Part shown: positions 34,429 through 43,645 of the stretch, in pieces | Position numbering within the stretch: the first letter of the stretch is position 1 | How the letters are laid out: each line of letters starts with the position of its first letter | Assembly: GCA_039191605.1 (NCBI GenBank) | Contig: JBCCXL010000010.1 | Location: forward strand, 124,001-188,000 | Reading direction: 5' to 3' | Length of the DNA: 64,000 nucleotides | DNA from: JBCCXL01 sp039191605 | GTDB lineage: Bacteria > Acidobacteriota > Thermoanaerobaculia > Multivoradales > JAHZIX01 | Notes under the pieces: generated by a model | The model's input: only the letters and a program-made list of their open reading frames with translations | The model's database searches: none | Told to the model about the DNA's origin: nothing | Made by a program: the position numbers and the translations under genes

Positions 34429-36975
34429 ATGCCCAAGCTTCGTCAGAGCGTTCGCCGCCTCCAGCGTCAGCCGGGCTTCGCCCTCCTCGCCGTGCTCACT
34501 CTGGCCTTAGGGTTAGGGGCCCAAGGGGCGATGTTCGCGGTCCTCGACACGCTGCTGCTGCGACCTCTGCCCTACCCGGACTCGGAACAGATGGTGACGG
34601 TGCGCCATAGCGCCCCGGGCCTCAACCTGCCGATCCTCGGCTCCTCGAATCGTCTCTACCTGCACTATCAGGAGCATAGCGAGACCCTCCAGGACGTCGG
34701 GATCTACTTCCGCACTGCGCTGACCATCTCGGACCTCGAGCGCCCGGTCAACGTCGACGGGGCGATGCTCACCCCCTCGGTGCTGAGGATGACCGGCGCC
34801 CGGCCGATCACCGGGCGGCTGTTCTCGGAGGACGAAGGCGCCCCCGGCGCGGAGGCGACGGTGGTCGTGGCGGAGAGCTTCTGGAAGCGGCACCTCGGCA
34901 GCGACCCGCGAGTGCTGGAGCGCTCCCTGAAGATCGACGGCACTCCCACCAGAATCGTCGGCGTGCTGCCGGATCGCTTTCGCTTTCCCGAGGACGGAGT
35001 CGAGATCTGGGGACCGCTGGTGACGGACCCGGCCAACGCTCCCCTCGCCGCCTTCTCCTACACCGCCGTGGCGAAGCTCGGGCCCGGTGTTAGCGGCGAC
35101 GCTGCCCAGGCGGAGCTGAAAGGGCTCTTGGGGGATTTGCGCCAAACCTTCCCCGAAGACCCCGGCGCCGGCGTGCTCGCTGACGCCGATTTTGGAGTCC
35201 GTATCCTGCCGCTGCGGGATGAGCTTCTGGGCAGCGCGGGACCGGTCATCTGGCTCGCCTTCGCCACCGTCGCCCTGGTGCTGCTGCTGGCGGTGGCCAA
35301 CGTCGCCAACCTCTTCGTCGCCCGAGCCCAGCGGCGGCGCCAGGAATTCGCCCTGCGCCGGGTGCTGGGGGCGAGCCGTAAAGATCTGGTGAGCGGCGTG
35401 CTGGCGGACGGTATGGCCATCGCCCTGGGCGCCGGGATCCTCGGCATCGGGCTGAGCTTCGCGGCCCTGGAGCTGCTGCTGCACGTCGCTCCGGACAATA
35501 TCCGCATGCTCGAGAGCGCGACCATCGGAGCCCGGGGAGCCCTCCTTACCCTGCTCCTCAGCCTCGGCAGCGGGCTGGTCTTCGCCCTCGCACCGCTGCT
35601 GCAGCACGGCCGTCGGGGCCTCGATCAGGACCTGCGCAGCGGCGGCCGCAGCAGCGCCGGTGGGCGCGCCCAGCACCGTCTGCGCCGGGTTCTGGTCGCC
35701 GCCCAGATGACCATCGCCGTCCTGCTGCTGGTGGGCGCCGGCCTGCTGGGCCGCAGCTTTGCCCAGCTCAGCACGGTAGACCCGGGCTTTGAGCCAGGCA
35801 CCGCCAGTACCTTCCGGCTCAGCCTGCCCCCGATCCCCGCCGCCGAGCTTGCGGCTGCCGCAGAATCAGCGGATGACGACAACCCCTTCGCCAGCCGAGG
35901 CATCCAGGAGACGCGCTCCAACGCCTTCTTCACCCAGCTCCTGGAGAATATTGCTGCCCTACCAGGGGTCGAGAGCGTCGCCTCCAGCACCCGGCTGCCG
36001 CTGGAGGGTCGCAACAATCGATCCGGCCACCAGGGCCGAGGAGCGGCGAATCAGCAGCCCAGCGGTGGGGCCAGCGGCGGCCTCAGTAGCGAGCCCGGCG
36101 GCCTCACCATGCTGGCGACCCAGAGCGTCAGCCCCGGCTACTTCTCCACCCTGGGCATTCCGCTGCTCGAAGGCCGCTTGCTGAACCGCGATGACTGGGA
36201 GCATCGTCGCGGCTCCGTAGTGATCAGCCAGGCCGCCGCGTGGAAGCTCTGGCCCAACGAATCCGCCATCGGCAAGCAGATCTACCCCGGCACTCCCGGC
36301 GATGAGAGTCACTGGATGGAGGTCGTCGGCGTGGTGGGCGATGTCTACGGCCGCGCCCTCAATGAGGAGGCGGAGGCCACCGCCTACTATCCCTGGGCCA
36401 ATCCCCAGGAGGGACTGTGGGACGTCAGCAATCAGGCCCTGGTGGTGCGCTGGTCCGGGGGTCGCAAACCCACCGCTCAGGACCTCGACGCCCTGCGTCA
36501 GGCGGTGTGGGCCCTCAACCCCGAGCTGCCCCTGGCCGGCGAAGGCCAGCTGAGGGAATTCGTCCAGCGCTCCAAGTCCCGCCAGGCCTTCACCGCCCTG
36601 CTGCTCTCCCTCGCCGCCGGCATCGCCCTGCTCCTCGGCGCCGTCGGCACCTACGGCGTGATCTCCTACCTGGTCTCCCAGCGCACCCGCGAGCTCGGCG
36701 TCCGCCGCGCCCTCGGCGCCCGTCCCGCCGACGTCCACGCCCTCGTGCTGCGAGAAGGGCTCTCCCTCGCCGCCGCCGGCGTCCTCCTTGGCTTAGGGCT
36801 CGCCGCCCTCCTCGCCTCCTCCCTCCAGGCGGTGCTCTTCGGTATCTCCACCCACGACCCCGCCGCCTTCCTCCTCGCCCCCGCCAGCCTGATTCTGGTC
36901 GTTCTCGTGGCCTGCTGGATTCCCGCCCGGAGGGCCGCCTCGGTGAGCGCGGCGGTAGCGCTTCGGGAGGGGTGA
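34429..36975 (+). CDS. ADOP-type permease 2, tandem paralogue
   Basis: 848 aa, same architecture as the preceding gene and largely identical by eye, especially in both FtsX blocks and the start. It differs by an 11-residue insertion in the second core domain (near residue 540: QPSGGASGGLSS) and by clusters of substitutions in the first core domain. The upstream leaders share GCCATCGGGAGTTTCCATG-like sequence, so the duplication included the ribosome site. Divergence is concentrated in periplasmic parts, consistent with different ligands. Confidence 0.9.
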   Translation: MPKLRQSVRRLQRQPGFALLAVLTLALGLGAQGAMFAVLDTLLLRPLPYPDSEQMVTVRHSAPGLNLPILGSSNRLYLHYQEHSETLQDVGIYFRTALTISDLERPVNVDGAMLTPSVLRMTGARPITGRLFSEDEGAPGAEATVVVAESFWKRHLGSDPRVLERSLKIDGTPTRIVGVLPDRFRFPEDGVEIWGPLVTDPANAPLAAFSYTAVAKLGPGVSGDAAQAELKGLLGDLRQTFPEDPGAGVLADADFGVRILPLRDELLGSAGPVIWLAFATVALVLLLAVANVANLFVARAQRRRQEFALRRVLGASRKDLVSGVLADGMAIALGAGILGIGLSFAALELLLHVAPDNIRMLESATIGARGALLTLLLSLGSGLVFALAPLLQHGRRGLDQDLRSGGRSSAGGRAQHRLRRVLVAAQMTIAVLLLVGAGLLGRSFAQLSTVDPGFEPGTASTFRLSLPPIPAAELAAAAESADDDNPFASRGIQETRSNAFFTQLLENIAALPGVESVASSTRLPLEGRNNRSGHQGRGAANQQPSGGASGGLSSEPGGLTMLATQSVSPGYFSTLGIPLLEGRLLNRDDWEHRRGSVVISQAAAWKLWPNESAIGKQIYPGTPGDESHWMEVVGVVGDVYGRALNEEAEATAYYPWANPQEGLWDVSNQALVVRWSGGRKPTAQDLDALRQAVWALNPELPLAGEGQLREFVQRSKSRQAFTALLLSLAAGIALLLGAVGTYGVISYLVSQRTRELGVRRALGARPADVHALVLREGLSLAAAGVLLGLGLAALLASSLQAVLFGISTHDPAAFLLAPASLILVVLVACWIPARRAASVSAAVALREG

Positions 36976-37096
36976 GGGAGGAGTAAGGAGTAAGGCTCGG
37001 TATTCCCGAGAAAGCTGCACTTTTGGTCCGTCTCAAGGTCTGCACAAGGGATTAGCCCAAGGACTTCGATCCGCAGACTGATGGAGAGAGCACGGA

Positions 37097-37849
37097 ATGC
37101 AGAAACTCGTGGATGGACTCGACCAGGCAATTCCCGACGACGTGACGAAGGCGGTACTCGCAGCCAGAGAACAGAGCGTCGCTCCCCGCGAGCTCGATCT
37201 CTTGCTGATGCGGCGCCGGTCGAGGCAGCCCTTCCTTGCCGGTAGCGCTCTTCAGACCCTCAGCCAACCCTCCCCCTTCAGCCCCCGGCTGGACGCGAGC
37301 GACATCGATTCCGAGATTCCCATCCGGGATCTCATCCCGGAGGCCCCGTCGGACGCCCCCATCAAGTACTCCTTGGAGCATTGGTCTCTGCAGGCTCACG
37401 CCTATCGCTCCGAGCAGGCGGGCAATATCGGGATCCTCGGGCGGCTCTTCTCCGGCAGCGCACAGCAGGTCAGCGGAGGGGTGATTCACGAAGCCAAGCG
37501 CTTCTCTATTCTCGAAACCGAGAAGAAGCGACGGGTGGAATTCGGTGTCGCCGTGCGGCTGGCGGTCGCTTCCAAGAGCGTGTCCGCCGAGACCCAATTG
37601 ACCCTCCCCAACCTCGCCGCGGAGGCGCAGCTGAACTCCAGCGAGACTCGCGTCGGGATCACCGTCGTCGGCTACGCTGGCCCCCTCGGCAACCTCCTCC
37701 CGGCTCCGTCCAACCTCGATGTGGAGACCTATGTCAGCTACATCGGAGCCTTCCAGAACATCCAAGCGCTGATCTTCGGCACCGATGGCTGGGCCCAGGC
37801 GTCGCCGACTCTGCTGTCCTTCGAAGACGAGGAGGAGAAGAAGGAGTAG
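37097..37849 (+). CDS. Orphan 250-aa protein
   Basis: Unrecognised. ATG is preceded by GGAGAG. No signal peptide or membrane helix. N-terminal ~90 residues are hydrophilic, followed by a beta-rich region (about 125-220) with SLEHWSLQAHAYRS, VEFGVAVRLAVASKS and VGITVVGYAGPLGNLLP, strands with alternating hydrophobic residues. The C-terminus ends acidic (EDEEEKKE). A globular beta domain is likely, possibly surface or virion-like, but no family is recognised. It sits between the permease pair and the repeat array. Confidence 0.55.
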   Translation: MQKLVDGLDQAIPDDVTKAVLAAREQSVAPRELDLLLMRRRSRQPFLAGSALQTLSQPSPFSPRLDASDIDSEIPIRDLIPEAPSDAPIKYSLEHWSLQAHAYRSEQAGNIGILGRLFSGSAQQVSGGVIHEAKRFSILETEKKRRVEFGVAVRLAVASKSVSAETQLTLPNLAAEAQLNSSETRVGITVVGYAGPLGNLLPAPSNLDVETYVSYIGAFQNIQALIFGTDGWAQASPTLLSFEDEEEKKE

Positions 37850-37884
37850 GCGAAGCTCCCCTGGGGCGATGGGCCGGAGCTGCT

Positions 37885-38158
37885 AGAAGTTGGCAGGCGA
37901 TTGATCCCGAGGCTGGCTGGAAGTTAGCAGGCGATTGATCCCGGAGCTGCTGCTGGAAGTTGGCAGGCGATTGATCCCGAGGCTCATCGGCCCCGTTGGA
38001 AGTTAGCTGCTGCTGGAAGTTGGCAGGCGATTGATCCCGAGGCTCATCGGCCCCGTTGGAAGTTAGCAGGCGATTGATCCCAAGGCTCATCGGCGGCTGG
38101 AAGTTGGCAGGCGATTGATCCCGGAGCTGCTGCTGGAAGTTGGCAGGCGATTGATCCT
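37885..38158 (+). repeat. Seven-copy array of GGAAGTTGGCAGGCGATTGATCCC
   Basis: Copies at 37885, 37919, 37955, 38015, 38058, 38099 and 38135; each 24 bp, differing mainly at one position (GTTGGC/GTTAGC). Spacers are 10-36 bases and are themselves repeated, for example GGCTCATCGGCCCCGTT twice. This is not a CRISPR array because the spacers are not unique. On the minus strand it reads in frame as repeated DQSPANFQ, which I regard as coincidence. Nothing else is recognised between 37850 and 38337. Confidence 0.9.
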
Positions 38159-38337
38159 AGTAACGCTGCGGGAGGGGTGAGGGCTAGGCGAGAGTCTCGC
38201 GATGCGGCGATCGCCGCCCCAAGTCGATGAGCTGAGGACGGCTGTTGGTCGTGCTTTTGTCGTAGGATTTCCAAGCTGCTTGCGCCTCACGCAGCCACGA
38301 AGAAGTCCTTTCGAGAGCCCCACCCACAGGAGTCCCC

Positions 38338-39159
38338 ATGGAAGTCATCGACGCCTGGATGCAGCACCCCACCCGGCGCTTTCTGGAGCAGCCGATGTTC
38401 GACTCCCTGCGCCGATGGTCCGGGGACGACAGCATTCCGGAGATCTCGCTGGAGATGACCCTCGGAGCGATGCAGCAGTCTGGAGTGAGCCTCGGCCTCA
38501 CCGCCGCCTGGTGGGGGCCGACGGGTGCGCTGATCGAAAACGACGAGGTCGCCGCCTTCGTGCAGGCCTACCCCGAACGCCTCGCCGGAGTAGCCTCGGT
38601 AGACCTCAATCGCCCGATGGATGCGGTGCGGGAGCTGCGGCGCTGCGTGCGGGAGCTCGGCTTCGTCGCCCTGCGCATCATCCCCTGGCTGTGGGGCCTG
38701 CCGCCGGACGATCGCCGCTACTACCCCCTCTACGCCGAGTGCATCGAGCTGGACATCCCCTTCTGCCTCCAGGTCGGCCACACCGGCCCGCTGCGCTCTT
38801 CGGAAACCGGCCGCCCGATCCCCTATCTCGAGAACGTGCTCCTCGACTTCCCCGAGCTGCGGGTCGTCGCCGGCCACATCGGCGCCCCCTGGACCCAGGA
38901 GATCCTCTCCCTGGCGACCAAATTCCCCAATCTCTACATCGACACCTCGGCCTACAAGATCACCCGCTACCCCGCCGACTTCGTCCAATACCTCCGCGGC
39001 CGCGGCGCGAAGAAGGTGCTCTTCGGCACCAACTACCCGATGCTCACCGGCGCCGCCTGCCTCGAGGGGCTGGAAGAGCTCCAGCTGAGCGAAGAAAACC
39101 AGGCTCTCTTCCTGGCCGGCAACGCCCGGAAGGTCTTCAAGCTACCCGCTAGCGAGTAA
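38338..39159 (+). CDS. Amidohydrolase family (amidohydrolase-2 type) metallo-hydrolase
   Basis: 273 aa. ATG at 38338 is preceded by AGGAG. The amidohydrolase-2 barrel is suggested by VIDAWMQHP (in place of the usual DxHxH), LAGVASVDLNRP, LGFVALRIIPW, the metal-site CLQVGHTGP, LDFPELRVVAGHIGAPW (His), NLYIDTSAYKI and LFGTNYPM (in place of the usual SD). The missing His in the first motif and the N in GTNYPM make the metal site atypical, so it may be a decarboxylase-type or a weak enzyme. Substrate unknown. It stands alone. Confidence 0.75.
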   Translation: MEVIDAWMQHPTRRFLEQPMFDSLRRWSGDDSIPEISLEMTLGAMQQSGVSLGLTAAWWGPTGALIENDEVAAFVQAYPERLAGVASVDLNRPMDAVRELRRCVRELGFVALRIIPWLWGLPPDDRRYYPLYAECIELDIPFCLQVGHTGPLRSSETGRPIPYLENVLLDFPELRVVAGHIGAPWTQEILSLATKFPNLYIDTSAYKITRYPADFVQYLRGRGAKKVLFGTNYPMLTGAACLEGLEELQLSEENQALFLAGNARKVFKLPASE

Positions 39160-39519
39160 TTCTCCCGCTAACTTCCCTCTTAGCTTCCAGCAGCCCCCAG
39201 CCTCCCGCCGGAACGCCAGAGGCCTTGACCCGCCATGCCCTCTTGGCGGAGTTGGTCTATACTCCGTCCATGATTGTTTGACGCCTGATCCCGAGCTGAC
39301 GACCGCGCCTTCCGCCGTGGCCCCTTATTGGAGCTGAGACTGCGGACGGCCGGACATGTTGTGTCCGCTGAAGTTCGACTCGTCTTGAGTCGATCCGACT
39401 TCCGCGCCGGCACCTCTTCGTCGCTGCGCCGACTCTCCCCCTTCGCTGATTCCAAGGGGAGACGCCGCCGCGCCCTCGAGTCTTCCGCCCCATCACGGGG
39501 CCCAGGATCAGGTGTTCTC
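39160..39519. other. Upstream region of rsgA
   Basis: 360 bases. Contains an imperfect CCGCCA...TGGCGG hairpin (about 39230-39250) and TATACT (39257-39262 area), a fair -10 box without a good -35. An open frame runs in from 39328 in phase with rsgA but lacks family features. GGAAGCTAA/GGAAGTTA words occur in reverse complement at 39165-39190. Confidence 0.35.
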
Positions 39520-40704
39520 ATGAGTCATTCTTCTTCTCAGCAGGCTTCCTCTCAGTCGTCTCGCCCTTCTTCCTTCGATTTCGACAAGCATTCTCCGCCG
39601 CTCCTCCAGGAGTACGGATGGCACTCGTTCGTCGCGGAGTCATCCATCGCGAATCACTATCGCGAGGCGATGAGCCAGTGGTCGTCTTCCGGCAGCGGGG
39701 ATTCAGCTCAGCTTCAGCCCGCCCGGGTGCTCTTTCGCTCTCTGGAGCTCTATCGCGTGATCACCGCTGCCGGTGAGCGGGAGGCGGAGCCTTCGGGACG
39801 CCTGCGCTCCGACGGCGAGCTGCCGGCGGTGGGCGATTGGGTTCTCGCCCGCGGCGGCGAGGACGGCCCGCTGCAGCTGGTGTCCCTGCTGCCGAGGCGC
39901 ACTTCCCTCTCCCGAAAGGTTCCCGGGGAGCGCACCGTAGAGCAGGTGGTGGCGGCCAACGTCGACACGGTCTTCATCGTAATGGGCCTCGACGGCGACT
40001 TCAGCCTGCGCCGGCTGGAGCGCTTCTCGGTGATGGTGTGGGAGAGCGGCGCGCAGCCGGTGGCGGTGCTCACCAAGGCGGATCTTCACGAAGACCCCGC
40101 CGGAGCCCGGCTGGATGCGCAGATGGCGGTGCCCGGGGTGCCGGTGATGGCGGTGTCTTCTCTCGAGGGGACGGGGCTGGATCCTCTCCAGGCCTACCTC
40201 GAGCCGGGCCGCACGGTGGCGCTCATCGGATCCTCCGGAGTCGGCAAATCCACCCTGGTGAACCGGCTCTGCGGCAGCGAGGTGATGAAGACCGGGGCGG
40301 TGCGGGAAGGGGACGACCGCGGTCGCCACACCACCACCCATCGCCAGCTGGTGCCGCTGCCGGGGGGCGCTCTGCTGATCGACAACCCCGGCGTGCGGGA
40401 GATCCAGCTGTGGGCCGGAGACGAGGCGCTGAGCGAGACCTTCGGCGATATCGACGCCCTGGCCCGGAACTGCCGCTTCCGGGACTGCAGCCACGAGGGC
40501 GAGCCCGGCTGTGCGGTGGAGTCAGCGCTGGAGAGCGGCGCCCTCGACGCCGGCAGGATGGAGAGCTGGCGCAAGCTGCAGCGGGAGCTGCACCACCTGG
40601 AGCGACAGCAGAACGTCGTGCTGCAGCGCCAGGAGGACAAGCGCTGGGCCAAGATCTACCGTTCGGCCCAGGCGGCCAAGCGGGCCCGCAAGCGCGGTCG
40701 CTGA
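39520..40704 (+). CDS. rsgA: Ribosome small-subunit biogenesis GTPase RsgA
   Basis: 394 aa from ATG at 39520; the open frame reaches 39328 but the extra residues have no domain. Circularly permuted GTPase order: G4 TKAD (near residue 185), G1 GSSGVGKS (near 240), G3 DNPG (near 285). The N-terminal OB-fold region is about residues 75-125. The C-terminal zinc finger is CRFRDCSHEGEPGC (about 320), with the Cys/His set of RsgA. It hydrolyses GTP to mature the 30S subunit. The N-terminal ~25 residues are Ser/Gln-rich. A (CTCCAA)7 tract follows the stop. Confidence 0.93.
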   Translation: MSHSSSQQASSQSSRPSSFDFDKHSPPLLQEYGWHSFVAESSIANHYREAMSQWSSSGSGDSAQLQPARVLFRSLELYRVITAAGEREAEPSGRLRSDGELPAVGDWVLARGGEDGPLQLVSLLPRRTSLSRKVPGERTVEQVVAANVDTVFIVMGLDGDFSLRRLERFSVMVWESGAQPVAVLTKADLHEDPAGARLDAQMAVPGVPVMAVSSLEGTGLDPLQAYLEPGRTVALIGSSGVGKSTLVNRLCGSEVMKTGAVREGDDRGRHTTTHRQLVPLPGGALLIDNPGVREIQLWAGDEALSETFGDIDALARNCRFRDCSHEGEPGCAVESALESGALDAGRMESWRKLQRELHHLERQQNVVLQRQEDKRWAKIYRSAQAAKRARKRGR

Positions 40705-40746
40705 CTCCAACTCCAACTCCAACTCCAACTCCAACTCCAACTCCAA
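40705..40746. repeat. Hexanucleotide repeat (CTCCAA)7
   Basis: Seven perfect copies from the base after the rsgA stop. On the opposite strand it is TTGGAG. It is in phase with neither neighbour and is likely a slippage-prone microsatellite. Confidence 0.95.
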
Positions 40747-40789
40747 CGACAGAGTCGCCCGGCGATTCTTCACTCCGCTCTCGATGACT

Positions 40790-40817
40790 CACGGCGGCCC
40801 CACCGAGGGCCGCCGTG
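40790..40817. terminator. Hairpin between rsgA and the VWA gene
   Basis: CACGGCGGCCC (40790-40800), loop CACCGA, GGGCCGCCGTG (40807-40817): an 11-bp stem between convergent gene ends, without a long T tract. Confidence 0.65.
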
Positions 40818-40844
40818 GGTCTTCACGAGGAACTCTGTACGGCC

Positions 40845-42476
40845 TCAGGACTGATCCCGCAGCTCCAGCTCCAGCTCATCCCCCGCCTCCACGGTGAACT
40901 CCTGGCGCTCGAATTGATAATCGCCTCGATTCCAGCCGTTGAGCTGATAGCGCCCCGGGGTGATCGGGAAGCGCTCACCGCTGCGACGCACCTTGTCCCG
41001 CTGCCAGCGCTCACCGTTCCAGCGGTCGAGGAAGATGCGCTCCTGCCCGCCGGCGGAGCCATCCGCCTCGAGATAGTTCACCGTGAGATGGGCGGAGGGG
41101 ACCTCGAGGACGAACTCCTGATTTTCCTCGGCGGTGATCACCACCCCCTCCTGCTGGAAGGGCGTCAGCCGGTTGGGGAGCACCAGGGTATAGGTCCCCG
41201 GCACCGCCCGGGCGCCGTTGCTGCTGTGCACCTTGTAGGCCCGCTCGCCGTCCTGCCACAGCTCCGTGTTGTGGCGGTAGGGAATGCCGCTGCCGGAAGC
41301 CACCAGCTGGAAGTAGACCTTCACCGTGGTCTCGAGCGCGAAGAGCACCTCTTGGTCTTCCCCGTCCTCCACCGTGATGGTGCGCTTCAGTTCGTTGTCC
41401 TGATTCACCTTGGAGCGCAGCTCGTACTCCCCCGGCATCACGTAGGCGACATCCTGGGGGCGAATGGAGAACACCTCTTTGCCCTCCTGATAGACCCGCA
41501 CCAGCGCGCCCTTGTGCTTCTCGCCATCTTCCTCAAAGCGGAAGCTCAGCCGTGGTGGCGTCGACACCTCGACCTCGACCAGGGTCTCGCCCCGAGGCGC
41601 CAGCGTCGCCTTGCGGGTCACCGGACGGTAGATCTCTCCGCTCTTGGTCCTCACCCCCACCTCCAGGGCGTGCTCCCCCGCCGGGATCAGATTGCGGCCC
41701 TCGCTGGCCACCGCCCGCTCCTCGCCGTCGGCTCCCAGAGCGGTGCCGTGGATCCGCAGCTCCTCGCCGTCAGCGTCCACGCCGCGCAGAATCAGCGCCG
41801 GCGCGCTGGTGACCTCGCGGATCTGCCCCAGGCCATCCGCCAGCTCCGCGGTGGAGTCAGCGGCGTAGAAGGGAGTCCCGGCGGCATCGGCGATGCAGGA
41901 GAGGGCTTCTTTCTCCTTCTCCTCCAGCCCCAGACCCACGACGTGGACCCGGATCGCTACGTTACGCTCCCGCCACTCCTTCATCAGTGCGCAGGGATCG
42001 GCGTCGCAGGTCTCCAGGCCATCGCTGATCAGGATCAGCTCCCCGGAGCGATCCCCGAAGTCCTCCAGCGCCGCCCTCAGACTGCGGGTGATGGGCGTCT
42101 TGCCCTTGGGGTTGACCCCGTTAGCGAAGGAGACGATCTTGCCCCGCGCCTGCTCCGCGGGGGCGACGGGCACCACCAGCTCGGTGTCGGCGCAATCCCC
42201 CTTGCGGTTGTGGCCGTAGGCCCGTAGCGCCAGCTCCTTGCCCTCGAAATCCTGGGCGACGAAATCCGCCAAGACCTCTCGGGCGGCAACGATCTTGTTC
42301 TTGCCCTCCGGCAGCTGCCCCCACATCGAGCCAGAGGCGTCGAGGATGACGTATACCCCCGGCGCGTCTTCCGCCGCGGCCGGCTGCGCCCCTAACGAGG
42401 CAAAGAATCCAGCGATCAGGAGGCAGGAGAGGAAGGTCTGGAACGCGAGACTTCGGGGGAAATCAGTCCATCGCAT
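40845..42476 (-). CDS. Secreted VWA-domain protein with beta-sandwich repeats
   Basis: 543 aa from ATG at 42476, preceded by GGAGAA; an upstream in-frame start (42515) lacks a site. Signal peptide about residues 1-33. The VWA domain follows (about 35-210). Its MIDAS motif DASGSMWGQ lies near residue 44 and the matching Thr is in the conserved GKTPITRSL (about 120). The rest (about 230-540) looks like successive beta-sandwich domains, several with ...EVEV-like strands. VWA proteins of this kind bind partners through a metal ion; a role in surface protein assembly is possible. Not linked to neighbours. Confidence 0.85.
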   Translation of the reverse strand: MRWTDFPRSLAFQTFLSCLLIAGFFASLGAQPAAAEDAPGVYVILDASGSMWGQLPEGKNKIVAAREVLADFVAQDFEGKELALRAYGHNRKGDCADTELVVPVAPAEQARGKIVSFANGVNPKGKTPITRSLRAALEDFGDRSGELILISDGLETCDADPCALMKEWRERNVAIRVHVVGLGLEEKEKEALSCIADAAGTPFYAADSTAELADGLGQIREVTSAPALILRGVDADGEELRIHGTALGADGEERAVASEGRNLIPAGEHALEVGVRTKSGEIYRPVTRKATLAPRGETLVEVEVSTPPRLSFRFEEDGEKHKGALVRVYQEGKEVFSIRPQDVAYVMPGEYELRSKVNQDNELKRTITVEDGEDQEVLFALETTVKVYFQLVASGSGIPYRHNTELWQDGERAYKVHSSNGARAVPGTYTLVLPNRLTPFQQEGVVITAEENQEFVLEVPSAHLTVNYLEADGSAGGQERIFLDRWNGERWQRDKVRRSGERFPITPGRYQLNGWNRGDYQFERQEFTVEAGDELELELRDQS

Positions 42477-42736
42477 CGGCGGTTCTCCATCGGTTGAGGA
42501 AGGCAGAGCAGGCAAATCGAGGGAAAGAAAACGAAAGGTAGGAAAGCGTTGGGACAGCCCCAGACCGGGGCTTCCTCAGATCCGAAAAGCCAGAGGCAAT
42601 CGAGATTGGGGCAAACGCTACTTCAAAGTATACGCCTCGCCCCGATCCCCTCCAATGAGTCAGAGGAACCATCCGCCCCCGCTCTCTAGCTCCCGACAGC
42701 TCCCGTCCCCCCTTTATTTCTTTCCAGGATCTGCGC
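42477..42736. other. Gap between the VWA and CpcT/CpeT-like genes
   Basis: 260 bases, moderately AT-rich in the middle (about 42600-42640), presumably the VWA promoter on the minus strand. No gene recognised. Confidence 0.35.
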
Positions 42737-43459
42737 TCAGGGCTGCTCGAGCACGAAGCGGTAGCCCCCCTCCGTCGCCCCCCAAACCTGCTCCCCGGCC
42801 TCGTTGAAGCCGCGATCCCAGCTCAGCAGCAGGCCCTCTTCGATCTCTACCTCAGAGGTGGCATAGCTCGCTCCCCGCAACGCGCTGGAGCAGCTGCGCT
42901 CGCTGGTTTCGCCGGCCCAGGTGCCGTCCTCCTGACGCAGCAGAAGGATGTCGCAGCCGGCCCGCTCCTCGAGATCCTGCGGCGACAGCGCCCCCAGCGG
43001 CGATTCCTGCCGGAAGGCTCCGGCATGCTCCAGCGGATCTCCCTTCAGGGCGTAGACCACGCTGCGCACCCGAGTTACTCCGTCCTCCCCCGCCCCCTCG
43101 TCCACCAGTCGGTAGACCCGCTGCCGGTAGGGCTGCTCGAGGGCGCTGGCCGCCGCCTGCTCGACGTAGAGCCAGGGGCCGTCCTCCCGCTGCGGCCACA
43201 CCGGCACCATCACCAGGCGGATGTTGAAGAAGCTCTCGTCCTCCGCCGCCTGGGCGGCGCTGGAGAAGGTCCCGGTCATCAGGGCCTGCACCTCCGGCAG
43301 CGGCGAGGATTGTGCCTCCTCCGCAACGGCGTCGGCCCCGACAGAGAATCCGGCCAGGAGGACTAGCGCGACGAGAGTCGTACTCATCAGGCGTCTCGTG
43401 CTGATCAAGCGGCGAGAGGACGGTTGGGCGGGGAGCTTCCAGGCGCGGTGGAGAGACAT
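42737..43459 (-). CDS. CpcT/CpeT-family (chromophore-lyase-like) secreted protein
   Basis: 240 aa from ATG at 43459; an ATG at 43465 is too close to GGAGG. The open frame continues upstream but only as non-coding-looking sequence. A signal segment is about residues 25-45 (TTLVALVLLAGF). The CpcT/CpeT core shows LMTGTFSSAAQAAEDESFFNI, VMVPVWPQREDGPWLYVEQA, PYRQRVYRL and CDILLLRQEDGTWAGET. In cyanobacteria this family attaches bilins to phycobiliproteins; here there is no phycobiliprotein, so a different small-ligand role is likely. Divergent from the M64 peptidase. Confidence 0.75.
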   Translation of the reverse strand: MSLHRAWKLPAQPSSRRLISTRRLMSTTLVALVLLAGFSVGADAVAEEAQSSPLPEVQALMTGTFSSAAQAAEDESFFNIRLVMVPVWPQREDGPWLYVEQAAASALEQPYRQRVYRLVDEGAGEDGVTRVRSVVYALKGDPLEHAGAFRQESPLGALSPQDLEERAGCDILLLRQEDGTWAGETSERSCSSALRGASYATSEVEIEEGLLLSWDRGFNEAGEQVWGATEGGYRFVLEQP

Positions 43460-43645
43460 CGGCATACCTCCGGAGTGGTGACGAGCGGGGCCCAGGCTGG
43501 CGCCCTCAGCTCGAGAAGGTGGGATGCTGGAAAAAAAGTTCGCGATCCGTGGCGGGATTCGGAGCGACTTTGCATAGCTCCCTTTGAAGCCCCCCGCGGC
43601 GGGAACGAATCTCGGCGGCGAGGGGGACCCCGAAAGGATACCGCC

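Noticed and set aside
37734..38090. Repetitive protein on the minus strand (DQSPANFQ repeats)
   Set aside because: The frame is a by-product of the DNA array; it has no ribosome site and would overlap the orphan gene.
37885..38158. CRISPR array
   Set aside because: The repeats are 24 bp and regular, but spacers are 10-36 bases and are repeated among themselves, and no cas gene is present.
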